The position numbers and the translations under genes are program-made. The notes below the pieces were generated by a model. The model was not told the DNA's origin and did no database searches. It was given only the letters and a program-made list of their open reading frames with translations. A stretch of 49,461 nucleotides of DNA from Atopostipes suicloacalis DSM 15692 (GTDB lineage: Bacteria > Bacillota > Bacilli > Lactobacillales > Carnobacteriaceae_A): the NCBI RefSeq assembly GCF_900129085.1, contig NZ_FQUF01000019.1, positions 1 to 49,461 on the forward strand, in the 5' to 3' direction. Shown one piece after another: positions 7,979 through 17,238 of the stretch; positions within the stretch are counted from its first letter, which is position 1; each line of letters starts with the position of its first letter.

Positions 7979-9367
7979 TTATTTTCCAAGGCAGAATTGA
8001 CTAAATAATTGTGTAATCAATTCATCTTGAATAGAATCTCCTGTTACTTCACCTAGTAAATCCCAAGCTCTAGTTAAGTCGATTTGAACTAAGTCAACAG
8101 GCATGCCTAACTCGATACCTTCAATGACTTCTTCCAAGGATTGGATGGATTGTTCAAGCAATGAGATGTGGCGAATATTTGAAATATAAGTCGCATCTTT
8201 TTCTCCCGTTTTTCCTTCAAAGAACAAATCAACAATCGCATTTTCTACTTCGTTAATTCCCGTATTTTCAGTAATTGAGACTGAAATAACGGAGTTTGGA
8301 TCAACTTTTTCGAGTAACTTATCGACATCTAATTTTTGAATTAAATCCATTTTATTTAAAATAATTAAGCGTTCTTTATTTTCAGTTAGTTCTAATAGTT
8401 CAAAATCTTCATCCGTTAATTCTTGGCTTTGGTCAAAAATCAATAAGACTAACTCTGCTTGTTCAATTTCTTTTTTACTTCTTATAACTCCGATACGTTC
8501 AACTTCATCTTCCGTCTCGCGAATCCCCGCCGTATCAATTAATCGTAAAGGAACGCCTTTTACATTCACAAATTCTTCAATGACATCTCTAGTAGTTCCT
8601 GCAATATCGGTAACAATCGCTTTATCTGAACGAACAAACATGTTCAGCAAACTTGATTTTCCAACATTAGGACGTCCAATAATTGCGGTAGCTAAGCCAT
8701 CACGTAAAATTTTTCCTTGTTGCGCTGTTTCTAATATTCGCTCCACATGATTTTTAACTTCTCCTGCTTTTTCTAACAATAATTGTGAAGTCATTTCCTC
8801 CACATCATCGTATTCTGGATAGTCAATATTTACTTCGACTTGAGCGAGTGTTTCTAAAATTTCTTGTCGTAAATTTTTAATTAATTGTGATAAATTTCCA
8901 TCCAATTGTGAAATCGCATTATGCATCGCTTTATCCGTCTTCGCGCGAATCACATCCATTACTGCTTCCGCTTGTGACAAATCAATTCGTCCATTTAAGA
9001 AAGCACGTTTTGTAAATTCGCCTGGTTCAGCTAAGCGAGCACCCGCTCCTAATACAGTTTGAAGCACTTTATTGGTGACATGTACACCACCATGTGTATT
9101 AATTTCTATAATATCTTCACGTGTGTACGTCTTTGGGCCACGCATAATCGTAACCATCACTTCATCAATTTTTTCATTTGTTTTTGGATGATAAATATTT
9201 CCATAATGAATGGTATGAGAAGGCTGATCAGAAAGCCGTTTATTCCCAAGTTTATAAACCTTTTCAGCAATCTCTAATGCCTCGTCCCCACTCAAACGAA
9301 CAATTCCAATCCCACCTTCTCCTGGTGGAGTTGAAATAGCTGCAATTGTGTCAAATTCTATCGCCAT
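7979..9367 (-). CDS. mnmE: tRNA modification GTPase MnmE (TrmE)
   Basis: This 462-residue GTPase is the partner of MnmG in wobble-uridine modification. The N-terminal folate-binding domain (about 1-118) contains [17 protein letters not shown]. The inserted G domain shows [25 protein letters not shown] and NKMD. The C-terminus ends FCLGK, the conserved CxGK with the catalytic Cys. An in-frame GTG two codons upstream (9373) is only 2 nt from the AGGAG ribosome site, whereas the ATG at 9367 is 8 nt away; I therefore choose the ATG. It lies downstream of folC but behind a strong terminator-like structure, so it probably has its own promoter. Confidence 0.97.
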   Translation of the reverse strand: MAIEFDTIAAISTPPGEGGIGIVRLSGDEALEIAEKVYKLGNKRLSDQPSHTIHYGNIYHPKTNEKIDEVMVTIMRGPKTYTREDIIEINTHGGVHVTNKVLQTVLGAGARLAEPGEFTKRAFLNGRIDLSQAEAVMDVIRAKTDKAMHNAISQLDGNLSQLIKNLRQEILETLAQVEVNIDYPEYDDVEEMTSQLLLEKAGEVKNHVERILETAQQGKILRDGLATAIIGRPNVGKSSLLNMFVRSDKAIVTDIAGTTRDVIEEFVNVKGVPLRLIDTAGIRETEDEVERIGVIRSKKEIEQAELVLLIFDQSQELTDEDFELLELTENKERLIILNKMDLIQKLDVDKLLEKVDPNSVISVSITENTGINEVENAIVDLFFEGKTGEKDATYISNIRHISLLEQSIQSLEEVIEGIELGMPVDLVQIDLTRAWDLLGEVTGDSIQDELITQLFSQFCLGK

Positions 9368-9403
9368 CTTCACTACTCCTTTGTTTCAAATTATTTTAAC
9401 CAA

Positions 9404-9480
9404 TAAAAAAAGCACTTGATTTACCTTTAAAAAAGACTTCCCTACAAAGATCGCAGGTGCTTCAAAGGTAAAAAGTACTT
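9404..9480 (-). terminator. Long stem-loop terminator between folC and mnmE
   Basis: On the minus strand AAGTACTT-TTTACCTTT (from 9480) pairs with AAAGGTAAA-TC-AAGTGCTT (to 9410), followed by seven T. Inside is a second small hairpin, CCTGC/GTAGG. A competing GAAGCAC/GTGCTT pairing shares the 3' arm. It most simply ends the folC transcript. The branched form and the alternative pairing leave room for an attenuator ahead of mnmE. Confidence 0.7.
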
Positions 9481-9582
9481 TCACTACTTTTTAAGTAATA
9501 TTTATTCTGTTTTCATTTGCGGATACTATTCTATACAATACGAATACAGATTACAAGAGTTAAGCTCATATTTTTTATAATT

Positions 9583-10857
9583 TTAATCAAGAACTTTCTT
9601 AATATCGCCTACCAAATATAAAGACCCAAACTGTATCACAATCTCTTCTTTTGGTATTTCTTCTTTAATATAGGTCAACACTTCTGCCACTTCAAAAAAG
9701 GCACGTGCTTTGTATCCTTTGCTTTTTAAGTCATTTGCGACGCGGGAAGCGTTAAAGCCTCGATAAGGATCTGGTGAAATGACTAAGAATTCTTTCGCTA
9801 AGGGGAGAACTTTCTCAATCATGGTTTCGTAATTTTTGTCGCGCATCATGCCTACTACAAAATAAAATTTTTTGTTTGGAAACAATTTTTCTAACGTTTC
9901 GACTAATCGGTTCACGCTTGCCATGTTATGGGCACCGTCAATATAAAATAAAGGTTTATCGGATACTTTTTCAAATCGTCCAGCCCAAGTCGCTTTTTTT
10001 AGCCCTCGGTAAATGACTTCGTTGGTTAATGGATAGCCTTTGTCTTTTAAAATTTCGCAAGCCTCAAGTACCACACTGGCATTTTCGATTTGATGCAAGC
10101 CTAAGAACGATAACTGAACGTTTTGCCATGTTTTATAATTGAAAGTTTGTTGATCCTTAGTACTAGAGAGTATTTCAATGTTGTCAGTATCTAAGAAAGT
10201 TAATTTTCCGTTTATTTGTTCTGCCCAATTTAATGCGATTTTCTTCAGGTTTTCTTCAACGGGTCCTACTACTAAATGTCCATTCTCTTTTAAAATTTGT
10301 ACTTTTTCTAGCATGATGACTTCTCTTGAATTTCCTAAGATTTTCACGTGATCAATCCCGATTGAAGTTATCACCGCAACATCTGGGGTTTCAATGACAT
10401 TTGTCGAATCTAAACGTCCCCCAATACCTGCCTCTAAAATAATGACATCTGGGCATTTTTCCTGAAAATATAAAAAAGCAACCGTCGTTAACAATTCAAA
10501 AGCATAAAATTTTTCATTTAATTCTGCCTCAAGCTCTAAAATTACGGGCTCTATTTTTTCCATAATACGAATAAGATCGGCTTCCGCTATATAGTCATTA
10601 TTTAGTCGAATGCGCTCATTCACCACTTCTAAATGTGGTGAGGTAAAAAGGCCAACATTCAAGCCCGCTTCACGTAAAATGGATTGAAAAAAAGCAGCCG
10701 TTGAGCCTTTCCCGTTTGTTCCAGTAATATGAATAAAAGATAGATTTTTTTGTGGATGATCCAAACGACTTAGTAATTGAAAAAGGCGTTCTAAACTTTC
10801 TTTCTGTCCATTTCCACGGTTTGTATTAATATAACTAATTACTTTTTCCATGTTCAT
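9583..10857 (-). CDS. folC: Folylpolyglutamate synthase / dihydrofolate synthase
   Basis: This 424-residue Mur-ligase-family enzyme adds glutamate to (dihydro)folates with ATP. The P-loop HITGTNGKGSTAAF lies at about residues 42-55. Other family marks are GLFTSPHLEVVNERI (near 73-87), EAGIGGRLDSTNV (near 142-154), TSIGIDHVKILG (near 164-175) and IDGAHN (near 307). The start ATG at 10857 is 8 nt from AGGAGG, better than a second ATG two codons later. The gene is flanked by terminators on both sides, so it is a single-gene unit set into the otherwise standard jag-to-mnmE order. Substrate specificity (dihydropteroate versus tetrahydrofolate) cannot be read from sequence alone. Confidence 0.93.
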   Translation of the reverse strand: MNMEKVISYINTNRGNGQKESLERLFQLLSRLDHPQKNLSFIHITGTNGKGSTAAFFQSILREAGLNVGLFTSPHLEVVNERIRLNNDYIAEADLIRIMEKIEPVILELEAELNEKFYAFELLTTVAFLYFQEKCPDVIILEAGIGGRLDSTNVIETPDVAVITSIGIDHVKILGNSREVIMLEKVQILKENGHLVVGPVEENLKKIALNWAEQINGKLTFLDTDNIEILSSTKDQQTFNYKTWQNVQLSFLGLHQIENASVVLEACEILKDKGYPLTNEVIYRGLKKATWAGRFEKVSDKPLFYIDGAHNMASVNRLVETLEKLFPNKKFYFVVGMMRDKNYETMIEKVLPLAKEFLVISPDPYRGFNASRVANDLKSKGYKARAFFEVAEVLTYIKEEIPKEEIVIQFGSLYLVGDIKKVLD

Positions 10858-10916
10858 CTGATCATCCTCCTATTGAAATGAATACGCATTTCGTTTTAAC
10901 ATTTTTTTTACAGTTT

Positions 10917-10979
10917 AAAAATACTCCTAAATAAGAATAACATTTAATAAAAAATGTTTCATACTCAGGAGTATTTTTT
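10917..10979. terminator. Terminator after jag (bidirectional form)
   Basis: AAAAATACTCCT and AGGAGTATTTTTT form a long stem with a secondary AACATT/AATGTT hairpin inside, ending in T on both strands. It lies just downstream of jag on the minus strand and before folC. Confidence 0.75.
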
Positions 10980-11003
10980 ATTTATAATATATCACTTTAA
11001 ATA

Positions 11004-11924
11004 TTATTGGTTTTCTGGTTCAACCACTAAGTAACGTTTGGGCTCACGGCCTTCAGAATGGGTCTTAACTTTTGGATTTTCATTTAAATAATGATGAATT
11101 TGTTTACGTTCATGTGCTGGCATCGGATCTAGCTTGACGCGGCGGTTGGTTTTAATCACTTTTTCCGCTGTTCGTTCAGCCAATGCTTCTACCGTATTTC
11201 GGCGACGTTCACGATATTTTTCTACATCTACACGAACGTTAATTTTACTATGTGCGAGCTGGTGCATATGGTTTTGAGCCAATGTTTGCAAGCCATTTAA
11301 TACTTTTCCATGACGGCCTATCACTAAACCAGCGTTTTCTGTTTCAACATCATACTTCACATTGTCTTTAACTCGGCTCGTGTAAACTTCAACATCTGAG
11401 ATATTCATTTGCACGATAATATCCTTTAAGTATTGACGAACATTATCGATAGCTTCTTGATCATCTCTTTGGATTTGTTCTTCCTTGTCTACTTTACTTT
11501 CAGTTTGAGCGGCTTCTTGATTTTTTTCAACAAGCTCCACTTCAGCAGGATCACGGCCTTCAGCGAGTTCCTCAACACTCATTTTAGCTTCTTCTGCTTT
11601 AGCTTCTTTTTCATTTTTTACTTCTTGTTTTTTAGCTGTTTGAGTGACTTTCTCTTTTTTCTCTTCTTTTTTAGCTTCTTTTAGTGTGGATGGTTGTTCG
11701 CGCTCTATTTCAAATTCATCATTGAATAGTTCATCGACAAGATTTATTTTTTCTCTTCTCTCAACAATCACAACGGCATCTTTCTGACCAATTCCTAAAA
11801 AACCTTTTTTACCAGGTTCTTCTACAGTAATTTTCGCTTCGTCTCTAGTAATGCTTAATGCATTAAGTCCTTTAATAATAGCTTCTTCTTGTGTTGCTGC
11901 TTGTGCAATATATTTTTCCTTCAC
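11004..11924 (-). CDS. jag: RNA-binding cell-elongation regulator Jag (KhpB/EloR)
   Basis: This 306-residue cytoplasmic RNA-binding protein has a Jag-N domain (residues 1-52, with EEPGKKGFLGIGQKDA), then a Glu/Lys-rich linker (about 70-160). A KH domain with VIGRHGKVLNGLQTL (near 200-215) and a C-terminal R3H domain with LDPMPAHERKQIHHYL (about 265-280) follow. In streptococci and lactobacilli the family controls cell elongation with KhpA and is a phosphorylation target. The start is GTG at 11924, 7 nt after GGAGGG. It follows yidC, as in most Firmicutes, and a terminator follows it. The linker is long and highly charged but this is common in the family. Confidence 0.95.
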   Translation of the reverse strand: MKEKYIAQAATQEEAIIKGLNALSITRDEAKITVEEPGKKGFLGIGQKDAVVIVERREKINLVDELFNDEFEIEREQPSTLKEAKKEEKKEKVTQTAKKQEVKNEKEAKAEEAKMSVEELAEGRDPAEVELVEKNQEAAQTESKVDKEEQIQRDDQEAIDNVRQYLKDIIVQMNISDVEVYTSRVKDNVKYDVETENAGLVIGRHGKVLNGLQTLAQNHMHQLAHSKINVRVDVEKYRERRRNTVEALAERTAEKVIKTNRRVKLDPMPAHERKQIHHYLNENPKVKTHSEGREPKRYLVVEPENQ

Positions 11925-11986
11925 GAGTCTACCCTCCTTTAGATCTTAATCATTTTATTGTTGTCTGACATCATTATAACAAAAAA

Positions 11987-12841
11987 TTATTTTCTTACAC
12001 TTCGACCGGTTTTTCTGGCTTTATTAATTGCTCTTTTTCTACGACGTTCTGCTTCTTTTTCCATTTCTTCTTTTTCTTTAAGCTTTCTACGTTTAACAAA
12101 AGGATTGTTGAAAATCAAAGTAATTATAGCTCGTGTTGCATTTGATGTTGCAAAATATAATGACAATGAACTAGAAACTCTAAACGTAATAAAGAAAATC
12201 ATTGCAGGCATTATAAATGACATAGCATTTGTTTTGGTTGCTGGATTTCCATAAGACATAAGTAAACTGTTAGCTAATGTAAATATCGCTGCTAAAACAG
12301 GCAAAATGTAATACGGGTCAGCTTTACCTAACTCTAACCACAAGAAATGTCCTGTTGCTAATACTGGAGTACGGACAACCGTTTGATACAAGGAAATAAA
12401 GATTGGCATTTGAATTAACATTGGTAGACAACCCATTAATGGGTTCACACCAGCTTCATCTTGTAATTTCTTTGTCTCTTCTTGTAATTTTGCTTGAGTT
12501 TCTTCATCTTTCGATGAATATTTCTCTCGTAACTCTTCAAGTTGAGGTTGAATCTCTTGAGTTTTTTCCATACTTTTTTGCTGATAATTCGTTAGAGGTA
12601 GCAATATAATTTGTCCTAATGCTGTAAAGACAATAACGGCTAGTCCATAACTTCCACCAAATAAATCTGAAAGCCATAAAATAAATTGAGATAGATTATA
12701 AATAATAACTCCATCCCAGAAACCACTGCTATCCGGGCCAATAGGCTCTGTAGAAGCTCCACACGCACTTAAAAATACAACAAAACTTACAAGCGTAAGT
12801 GTGAGGAGCATTCGTTTATTCTTCTTATAAAAGTCTTTCAC
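11987..12841 (-). CDS. yidC: Membrane protein insertase YidC (Oxa1/SpoIIIJ type)
   Basis: This 284-residue lipoprotein inserts membrane proteins alone or with Sec. It has a lipobox LSAC at about residues 24-27, then the five-helix 60KD_IMP core with SYGLAVIVFTALGQIILLPL (about 64-83) and NPLMGCLPMLIQMPIFISLY (near 133-152). The C-terminal tail is very basic, as needed for ribosome contact. The start is GTG at 12841, with AGGAG 9 nt upstream. It lies between rnpA and jag in the conserved origin order. A second YidC paralogue, common in this group, would be elsewhere. Confidence 0.96.
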   Translation of the reverse strand: MKDFYKKNKRMLLTLTLVSFVVFLSACGASTEPIGPDSSGFWDGVIIYNLSQFILWLSDLFGGSYGLAVIVFTALGQIILLPLTNYQQKSMEKTQEIQPQLEELREKYSSKDEETQAKLQEETKKLQDEAGVNPLMGCLPMLIQMPIFISLYQTVVRTPVLATGHFLWLELGKADPYYILPVLAAIFTLANSLLMSYGNPATKTNAMSFIMPAMIFFITFRVSSSLSLYFATSNATRAIITLIFNNPFVKRRKLKEKEEMEKEAERRRKRAINKARKTGRSVRK

Positions 12842-12911
12842 TATTCTTCTCTCCTAAAATATATTCAATCTACTATAGTATACATTAAATGGATTCGTAA
12901 ATATGCATCTT

Positions 12912-13268
12912 TTATGAAAGTTCACTTAAGATAACATGCGATAGAGACAAAACGTGTACAAGACTCTTTTTTATTTCCCAGTAATCCATTTGACTGACTG
13001 GTTTTCTGGCAATAATTATAAAATCAAGGTCTTGATTAAATTGTTTTTCTTTATCCAATTCCATTAAGGCATGACGTATTCTTCTTTTCACTTGATTCCG
13101 AGTAACGGCATTTCCGATCTTTTTACCTACAGAAATTCCTACACGAAAATGATTTTGTCCTTCTTTAGGAAGTTTATAGACTACAAACTGACGGTTGGCT
13201 TTAGATTGACCCTGATTAAAAACTTTTTGAAAGTCTTTCTCCGACTTTACTCTATAAGCTTTTTTCAT
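12912..13268 (-). CDS. rnpA: Ribonuclease P protein component
   Basis: This 118-residue basic protein is the cofactor of the RNase P RNA and helps bind pre-tRNA leaders. The start [20 protein letters not shown] and the RNR-like motif [17 protein letters not shown] (about 51-67) are typical. It follows rpmH and precedes yidC, the universal arrangement. A stem-loop terminator lies between rpmH and rnpA, so rnpA expression probably depends on partial read-through. Confidence 0.96.
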   Translation of the reverse strand: MKKAYRVKSEKDFQKVFNQGQSKANRQFVVYKLPKEGQNHFRVGISVGKKIGNAVTRNQVKRRIRHALMELDKEKQFNQDLDFIIIARKPVSQMDYWEIKKSLVHVLSLSHVILSELS

Positions 13269-13326
13269 CTTTTGACTTCCCTTCTTTTTTAATTATGAGA
13301 AATTTCACTTGCTTATAAAAACAAAA

Positions 13327-13365
13327 AAGCGACGTTCACTCATTCATAATGAGATCCTGTCGCTT
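13327..13365 (-). terminator. Stem-loop terminator/attenuator between rpmH and rnpA
   Basis: On the minus strand AAGCGAC (from 13365) pairs with GTCGCTT, with an inner CTCATT/AATGAG hairpin, and a T-rich tail follows. It would lower rnpA expression relative to the very abundant L34. Confidence 0.75.
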
Positions 13366-13393
13366 AGTTTTTTATGAAACGTATTCTTCATAA

Positions 13394-13534
13394 TTAATGA
13401 GTCAGACGCTTTCTACCTTTACGACGTCTGTTTTTTAAAACTCTACGTCCATTTTTAGTACTCATACGTTTACGGAATCCGTGAACCTTTTTTCTTTTAC
13501 GTTTTTTTGGTTGATATGTTAATCCTTCTGACAT
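13394..13534 (-). CDS. rpmH: Ribosomal protein L34
   Basis: A 46-residue, strongly basic protein reading [19 protein letters not shown] at its start, followed by [18 protein letters not shown], which is the L34 signature. An AGGAGGTG ribosome site precedes the ATG at 13534. L34 is a large-subunit ribosomal protein and is normally 44-46 residues long. It is the first gene of the leftward rpmH-rnpA-yidC-jag series. Confidence 0.97.
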   Translation of the reverse strand: MSEGLTYQPKKRKRKKVHGFRKRMSTKNGRRVLKNRRRKGRKRLTH

Positions 13535-13619
13535 TTAAAAACACCTCCTGAATTCTTTGAGCAATCATTTATTCACTAAAATATAATATAATATCATTAC
13601 CATGCGAACAGACTAACCT

Positions 13620-13648
13620 ATTTTATGAAAAAATGTTGTTTTTGTCAA
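13620..13648 (-). promoter_or_regulatory. Promoter of rpmH
   Basis: TTGACA (13643-13648) and TAAAAT (13620-13625) are 17 nt apart on the minus strand, about 85 bp upstream of the rpmH start. This is a near-consensus sigma-A promoter. Confidence 0.8.
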
Positions 13649-13710
13649 CTAGAATTTTGACTTTTCGTTCGATTTGTTATTTCCATCTAAAAACGGCTCA
13701 TTAGTTACGA

Positions 13711-14064
13711 CTATTCATCATTCCGAGAGATCCCATAAGTATTCCCTAAAGGCAAAGTAAACATTATTCCGACTCCAGGCTTATAAATATCGCCTACAAT
13801 TTCTTTTACTATATTTACCGCTTTTTCCAACAACTCTTCATCTTTAATCACAGTAAAAATAGTCTTATTATAAGGCCTTGAATCATTGAGCATACTTTTT
13901 AATACACCATAAAAAGGCTCCTCTGTATTTTCGATAGCAGTCATAGCACTTCCCATTCCCTGACTATCCATAATTGTTGCCCCACCAATACCAATGTCTA
14001 CAAAGGCATCTAATATTTCATCTAAATATTCAGTTTTATTGAGGACTATAAACAAAACATTCAT
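13711..14064 (-). CDS. PII-like (GlnB-fold) small regulatory protein
   Basis: This 117-residue protein starts MNVLFIVLNKTEYLDEILDAF and has the alternating beta-alpha-beta pattern and length of PII/GlnB-like trimers. An Ile/Gly-rich GIGGATIMDSQGMG strand-turn lies near residues 25-38. The middle (residues 45-70) would correspond to the T-loop, and IFTVIKDEELLEKAV (near 69-83) to the second beta-alpha unit. The canonical uridylylation Tyr segment of GlnB is not evident. It lies 21 bp after the antiporter gene, preceded by AAAGGAT, and is surely co-transcribed. By analogy with other PII-like proteins beside transporters (for example SbtB), it may regulate the antiporter in response to a nucleotide; this is inference. 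Confidence 0.68.
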   Translation of the reverse strand: MNVLFIVLNKTEYLDEILDAFVDIGIGGATIMDSQGMGSAMTAIENTEEPFYGVLKSMLNDSRPYNKTIFTVIKDEELLEKAVNIVKEIVGDIYKPGVGIMFTLPLGNTYGISRNDE

Positions 14065-14085
14065 TTTTTATCTATCCTTTCAGAA

Positions 14086-15285
14086 TCAAGTTGTTATTTT
14101 AGCTTCTTTCTTTAACATACCATCCACTTCGCCTGCTTTTGTGATAGCAATTTTCGCAAGAACTGGACCTATAATTTCAAAGATTAATACACTAAATAAT
14201 ATCACCGTAACAATCGAGTCACTAAATTGTGGTAACTCACTTCGAACAATGGAAGATAAGCCAATGGAAATTCCACCTTGAGTTAATAAACTCAAGCCTA
14301 AATATTTTTGAATAATTTCATTATCTCCAATTAATCTTGCTCCTATGCCTGCACCCATAATTTTACCCAATGCCCGAGCAAAAATATAACCCACTCCTAA
14401 TAAGCTAACAGAAGATAAAACTTTTAAATCTAAACTCATGCCAGCTAATGTAAAGAACAAGAGATTAATGGGTGGTGTAAATTCATTCAGGGTACCAAAA
14501 ACCCTTTTAGAATTTTGATGAAGATTCACTAAGGTTGCTCCCATCATCATTGAAGTTAGTAATGGTGATAAATTAAAGAAATTTGAAGCACCAATTCCTG
14601 CTAAAATAAAGGCCAAAGAAATTTTTAATAGCTCATCTCTTCCTTTCACCTTCTTCGCTAAGTAAGTCAGTCCAATGCCTAATATCAATCCAAGCAATAA
14701 CGAACCAAATATTTCAATCAATGGTGCACTTATTATTTGTAAGACCGTAAAATCTGCTACTCCTGACGTTATTTTAGCTAAAGACAAAGCCACGCCAAAT
14801 AACATAATGCCTACAGCATCATCTAGTGCAACCACTGGTAAGATCGTCTTCACTAACGGTCCATTTGCTCTCAGTTCACGAATAACCATAACAATACCTG
14901 CTGGTGCTGTTGCTGCTGACATACTTGCAATAATCAAGCTAAATTCAAAACTCTGATTAAAGATCAAATACATTGCAACGAACACGACAATAAATGCGCC
15001 AAAAACTTCAGTCAAAGTCAGAATTAAAGCTCTCTTTCCTACTTTCTTCATATCGGATAGTAAAAATTCACTTCCGATTGTAAAAGCAATCGCTGCTAAA
15101 GCAATATCAGTAATAAAGCTAAGAGATTCTAATTCTTGACTACTAACTAAATGAATAAAAGATGGACCTAAAATTAAACCCGCAACAATATAACCTGAGA
15201 CACTTGGTAGTGCAAATCTCTTTGCCACCCGCCCTCCCAAAATACCTACCAAGATAATAACACTTAAATTAAAAAACAAATCCAA
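14086..15285 (-). CDS. Cation:proton antiporter (CPA2/KefB-like)
   Basis: This 399-residue membrane protein has about 12 hydrophobic helices, without the cytoplasmic RCK/TrkA domains of full Kef channels. It starts with a repeat typical of CPA antiporters (ALPSVSGYIVAGLILGP at 26-41). It also has the broken-helix segment AATAPAG (124-130) and LDDAVG with adjacent Asp155/Asp156, the ion-binding pair seen in electrogenic sodium/proton exchangers. The likely role is sodium or potassium versus proton exchange for pH and salt homeostasis. The start appears to be TTG at 15285, behind GGAAGGGATG. It heads a two-gene unit with the PII-like protein and is placed between rpmH and oriC, an uncommon position. 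Confidence 0.85.
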   Translation of the reverse strand: MDLFFNLSVIILVGILGGRVAKRFALPSVSGYIVAGLILGPSFIHLVSSQELESLSFITDIALAAIAFTIGSEFLLSDMKKVGKRALILTLTEVFGAFIVVFVAMYLIFNQSFEFSLIIASMSAATAPAGIVMVIRELRANGPLVKTILPVVALDDAVGIMLFGVALSLAKITSGVADFTVLQIISAPLIEIFGSLLLGLILGIGLTYLAKKVKGRDELLKISLAFILAGIGASNFFNLSPLLTSMMMGATLVNLHQNSKRVFGTLNEFTPPINLLFFTLAGMSLDLKVLSSVSLLGVGYIFARALGKIMGAGIGARLIGDNEIIQKYLGLSLLTQGGISIGLSSIVRSELPQFSDSIVTVILFSVLIFEIIGPVLAKIAITKAGEVDGMLKKEAKITT

Positions 15286-15901
15286 TTTTTGTCATCCCTT
15301 CCTTTCTATTTTTTATACCTTTCTTAACTCCTAAACCCAATAAAGCAATAACTAATTACCCTCCCTCTTTTAAAAAGACTCCCCTTAAGCTTACCATAAC
15401 TGTATTTTTAGTTTTTTTAATCTCCTTTATTGAATAGTGATTGATCAATTTATCGGATTATTACTTATTTTATGGTTTATACATTTATCCTCTAAAATTT
15501 AATTACCAGCGTTAAATATTTAATGAAAGGTATACACTTTTTATTCAAACTTATCCACATTGCCTGTTATTGATAAATTCTTTTTTTATCTTATCCACAT
15601 GTTTTTTACCCAATATTATATAATTCACACTTTTGTATATAACTTATCCACATGTTCATAACATCTGTTGATAAACCCTCCCAAGACTATATAATCAATA
15701 TTCTATTTTAGCCTATATTTTCCACAGTTAGAATTTTGAAGGAGATTCAACAAATACTATCCACAAAATCTATGCACCTTGTGGATAACTTTCTCACACC
15801 TTCTGAATTAATTTATGCACAATTTTATTATTCTGTGGAAAACTTTTTTAACACGTGCTAAAATAAAAGATACCATCTTATATATAAAGGAGAGAAGCCA
15901 C
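15286..15901. other. oriC: oriC, upstream DnaA-box cluster
   Basis: Gene-free, AT-rich region before dnaA. Perfect TTATNCACA boxes lie on the plus strand at 15551-15559, 15591-15599, 15644-15652 and 15813-15821, and on the minus strand at 15780-15788. One-mismatch boxes lie at 15718-15726, 15757-15765 and, on the minus strand, 15834-15842. The last overlaps the likely dnaA promoter region (a TAAAAT near 15859-15864), which suggests autoregulation. The left 250 bp hold no boxes and no feature I recognise. Confidence 0.9.
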
Positions 15902-17233
15902 GTGTTAGAAGATCAAAATAGCATATGGATTTATTTAAAAGATAAATTTAAAGAAGATCTTTCCAAAGTTAGTTTCGATACGTGGATTGATAGTGCTCAA
16001 GTTCTTACAGTTTCTAATCAAATGATTATGATTCAAGTACCGACAACATTACATAAAGAATATTGGGAAAATCATCTTGCAACTAGAATCGTTGAGTATA
16101 TTTATGAATATGCTGGACAAGAGATCACGCCGCGATTTATAACCAAAGATGAACAAGAACAGCAAGATCAAGAAGAAGAAATTATCGAAATACCCAACAA
16201 CATACAAACCATTAGTCGATCAAGTGAATTGAACAGTAAATATACATTTGATACTTTTGTTATTGGTAAGGGAAATCAAATGGCTCATGCCGCAGCCTTA
16301 GTGGTTTCAGAAGAACCAGGAACCATTTATAATCCATTGTTTTTCTATGGGGGTGTAGGACTTGGGAAGACTCACTTAATGCATGCGATTGGCCATCAAT
16401 ATTTAAGTATCAATCCAGATAAAAACGTTAAGTATGTATCGAGCGAAACCTTTGCGAATGACTTTATTATGTCTATTCAAAATCGAACCCAAGAAGAATT
16501 TCGTAAAAAGTATCGGACTGTTGATTTACTTTTAGTAGATGATATTCAATTTTTTGCTGACAAAGAAGGAACACAGGAAGAATTCTTCCATACGTTTAAT
16601 GCTTTATATGATGATCGAAAACAAATTGTCCTAACGAGCGATCGCTTACCAAATGAAATTCCAAAGCTTCAAGAACGTCTAGTATCTCGCTTTGCTTGGG
16701 GGTTATCCGTTGATATTACACCACCAGATTTAGAAACACGGATCGCAATTTTAAGAAAAAAAGCAGATGCGGAACGTCTAGAAATACCCAATGATACACT
16801 CAGCTATATTGCTGGACAAATTGATTCAAATATTCGTGAATTAGAAGGGGCTTTAGTGCGAGTCCAAGCTTTTGCAACAATGCAAAATCGTGAGATTTCA
16901 ACAAGCCTGGCTGCAGATGCATTAAAGAGCATGATTAAAGGATCCGATAAGGAAGTAACGATTGAAAAAATTCAAAAAGATGTTGCCCGCTATTACAATA
17001 TAACGATCGAAGATTTGAAGGGGAGACGTCGAGTGAAAGCCATTGTCACTCCTCGACAAATTGCTATGTACTTAGCTCGTGAATTAACAGATGCTTCGTT
17101 TCCTAAAATAGGATCTGAATTTGGTGGTAAAGACCATACCACTGTTTTACATGCTCATGAAAAAATTACAAATGCGATTAAAGAAGATACAAAAATGAAA
17201 AGAGAAATTGAAGAAATAAAAGATCGACTTTAA
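15902..17233 (+). CDS. dnaA: Chromosomal replication initiator DnaA
   Basis: This 443-residue AAA+ protein binds DnaA boxes and opens the origin. Domain I is at about 1-85, an acidic linker ([13 protein letters not shown]) follows, and the AAA+ core carries Walker [10 protein letters not shown] and Walker [10 protein letters not shown]. The C-terminal helix-turn-helix has the signature [11 protein letters not shown]. The open frame extends upstream, but the start is taken as GTG at 15902, which follows AAAGGAGAG by 6 nt. An upstream in-frame start would place the N-terminus inside the DnaA boxes and adds residues unlike the family. The gene sits between the two origin box clusters, as in Bacillus. 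Confidence 0.98.
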   Translation: MLEDQNSIWIYLKDKFKEDLSKVSFDTWIDSAQVLTVSNQMIMIQVPTTLHKEYWENHLATRIVEYIYEYAGQEITPRFITKDEQEQQDQEEEIIEIPNNIQTISRSSELNSKYTFDTFVIGKGNQMAHAAALVVSEEPGTIYNPLFFYGGVGLGKTHLMHAIGHQYLSINPDKNVKYVSSETFANDFIMSIQNRTQEEFRKKYRTVDLLLVDDIQFFADKEGTQEEFFHTFNALYDDRKQIVLTSDRLPNEIPKLQERLVSRFAWGLSVDITPPDLETRIAILRKKADAERLEIPNDTLSYIAGQIDSNIRELEGALVRVQAFATMQNREISTSLAADALKSMIKGSDKEVTIEKIQKDVARYYNITIEDLKGRRRVKAIVTPRQIAMYLARELTDASFPKIGSEFGGKDHTTVLHAHEKITNAIKEDTKMKREIEEIKDRL

Positions 17234-17238
17234 GGTTC

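Noticed and set aside
9404-9480. T-box or metabolite riboswitch before mnmE
   Set aside because: No T-box AGGGTGGNACCGCG element or known riboswitch core is seen; a terminator explains the stem and T-run.
11433-11684. Phe/Leu-rich membrane protein antisense to jag
   Set aside because: The hydrophobic run is the complement of the Glu/Lys linker of Jag and is not a separate gene.
15850-15858. parS site at CACGTG before dnaA
   Set aside because: Flanking bases do not match TGTTNCACGTGAAACA; only the central hexamer agrees.
15815-15901. Longer DnaA starting upstream
   Set aside because: It would begin inside a DnaA box and lacks a ribosome site; GTG at 15902 has AAAGGAGAG and the family N-terminus.
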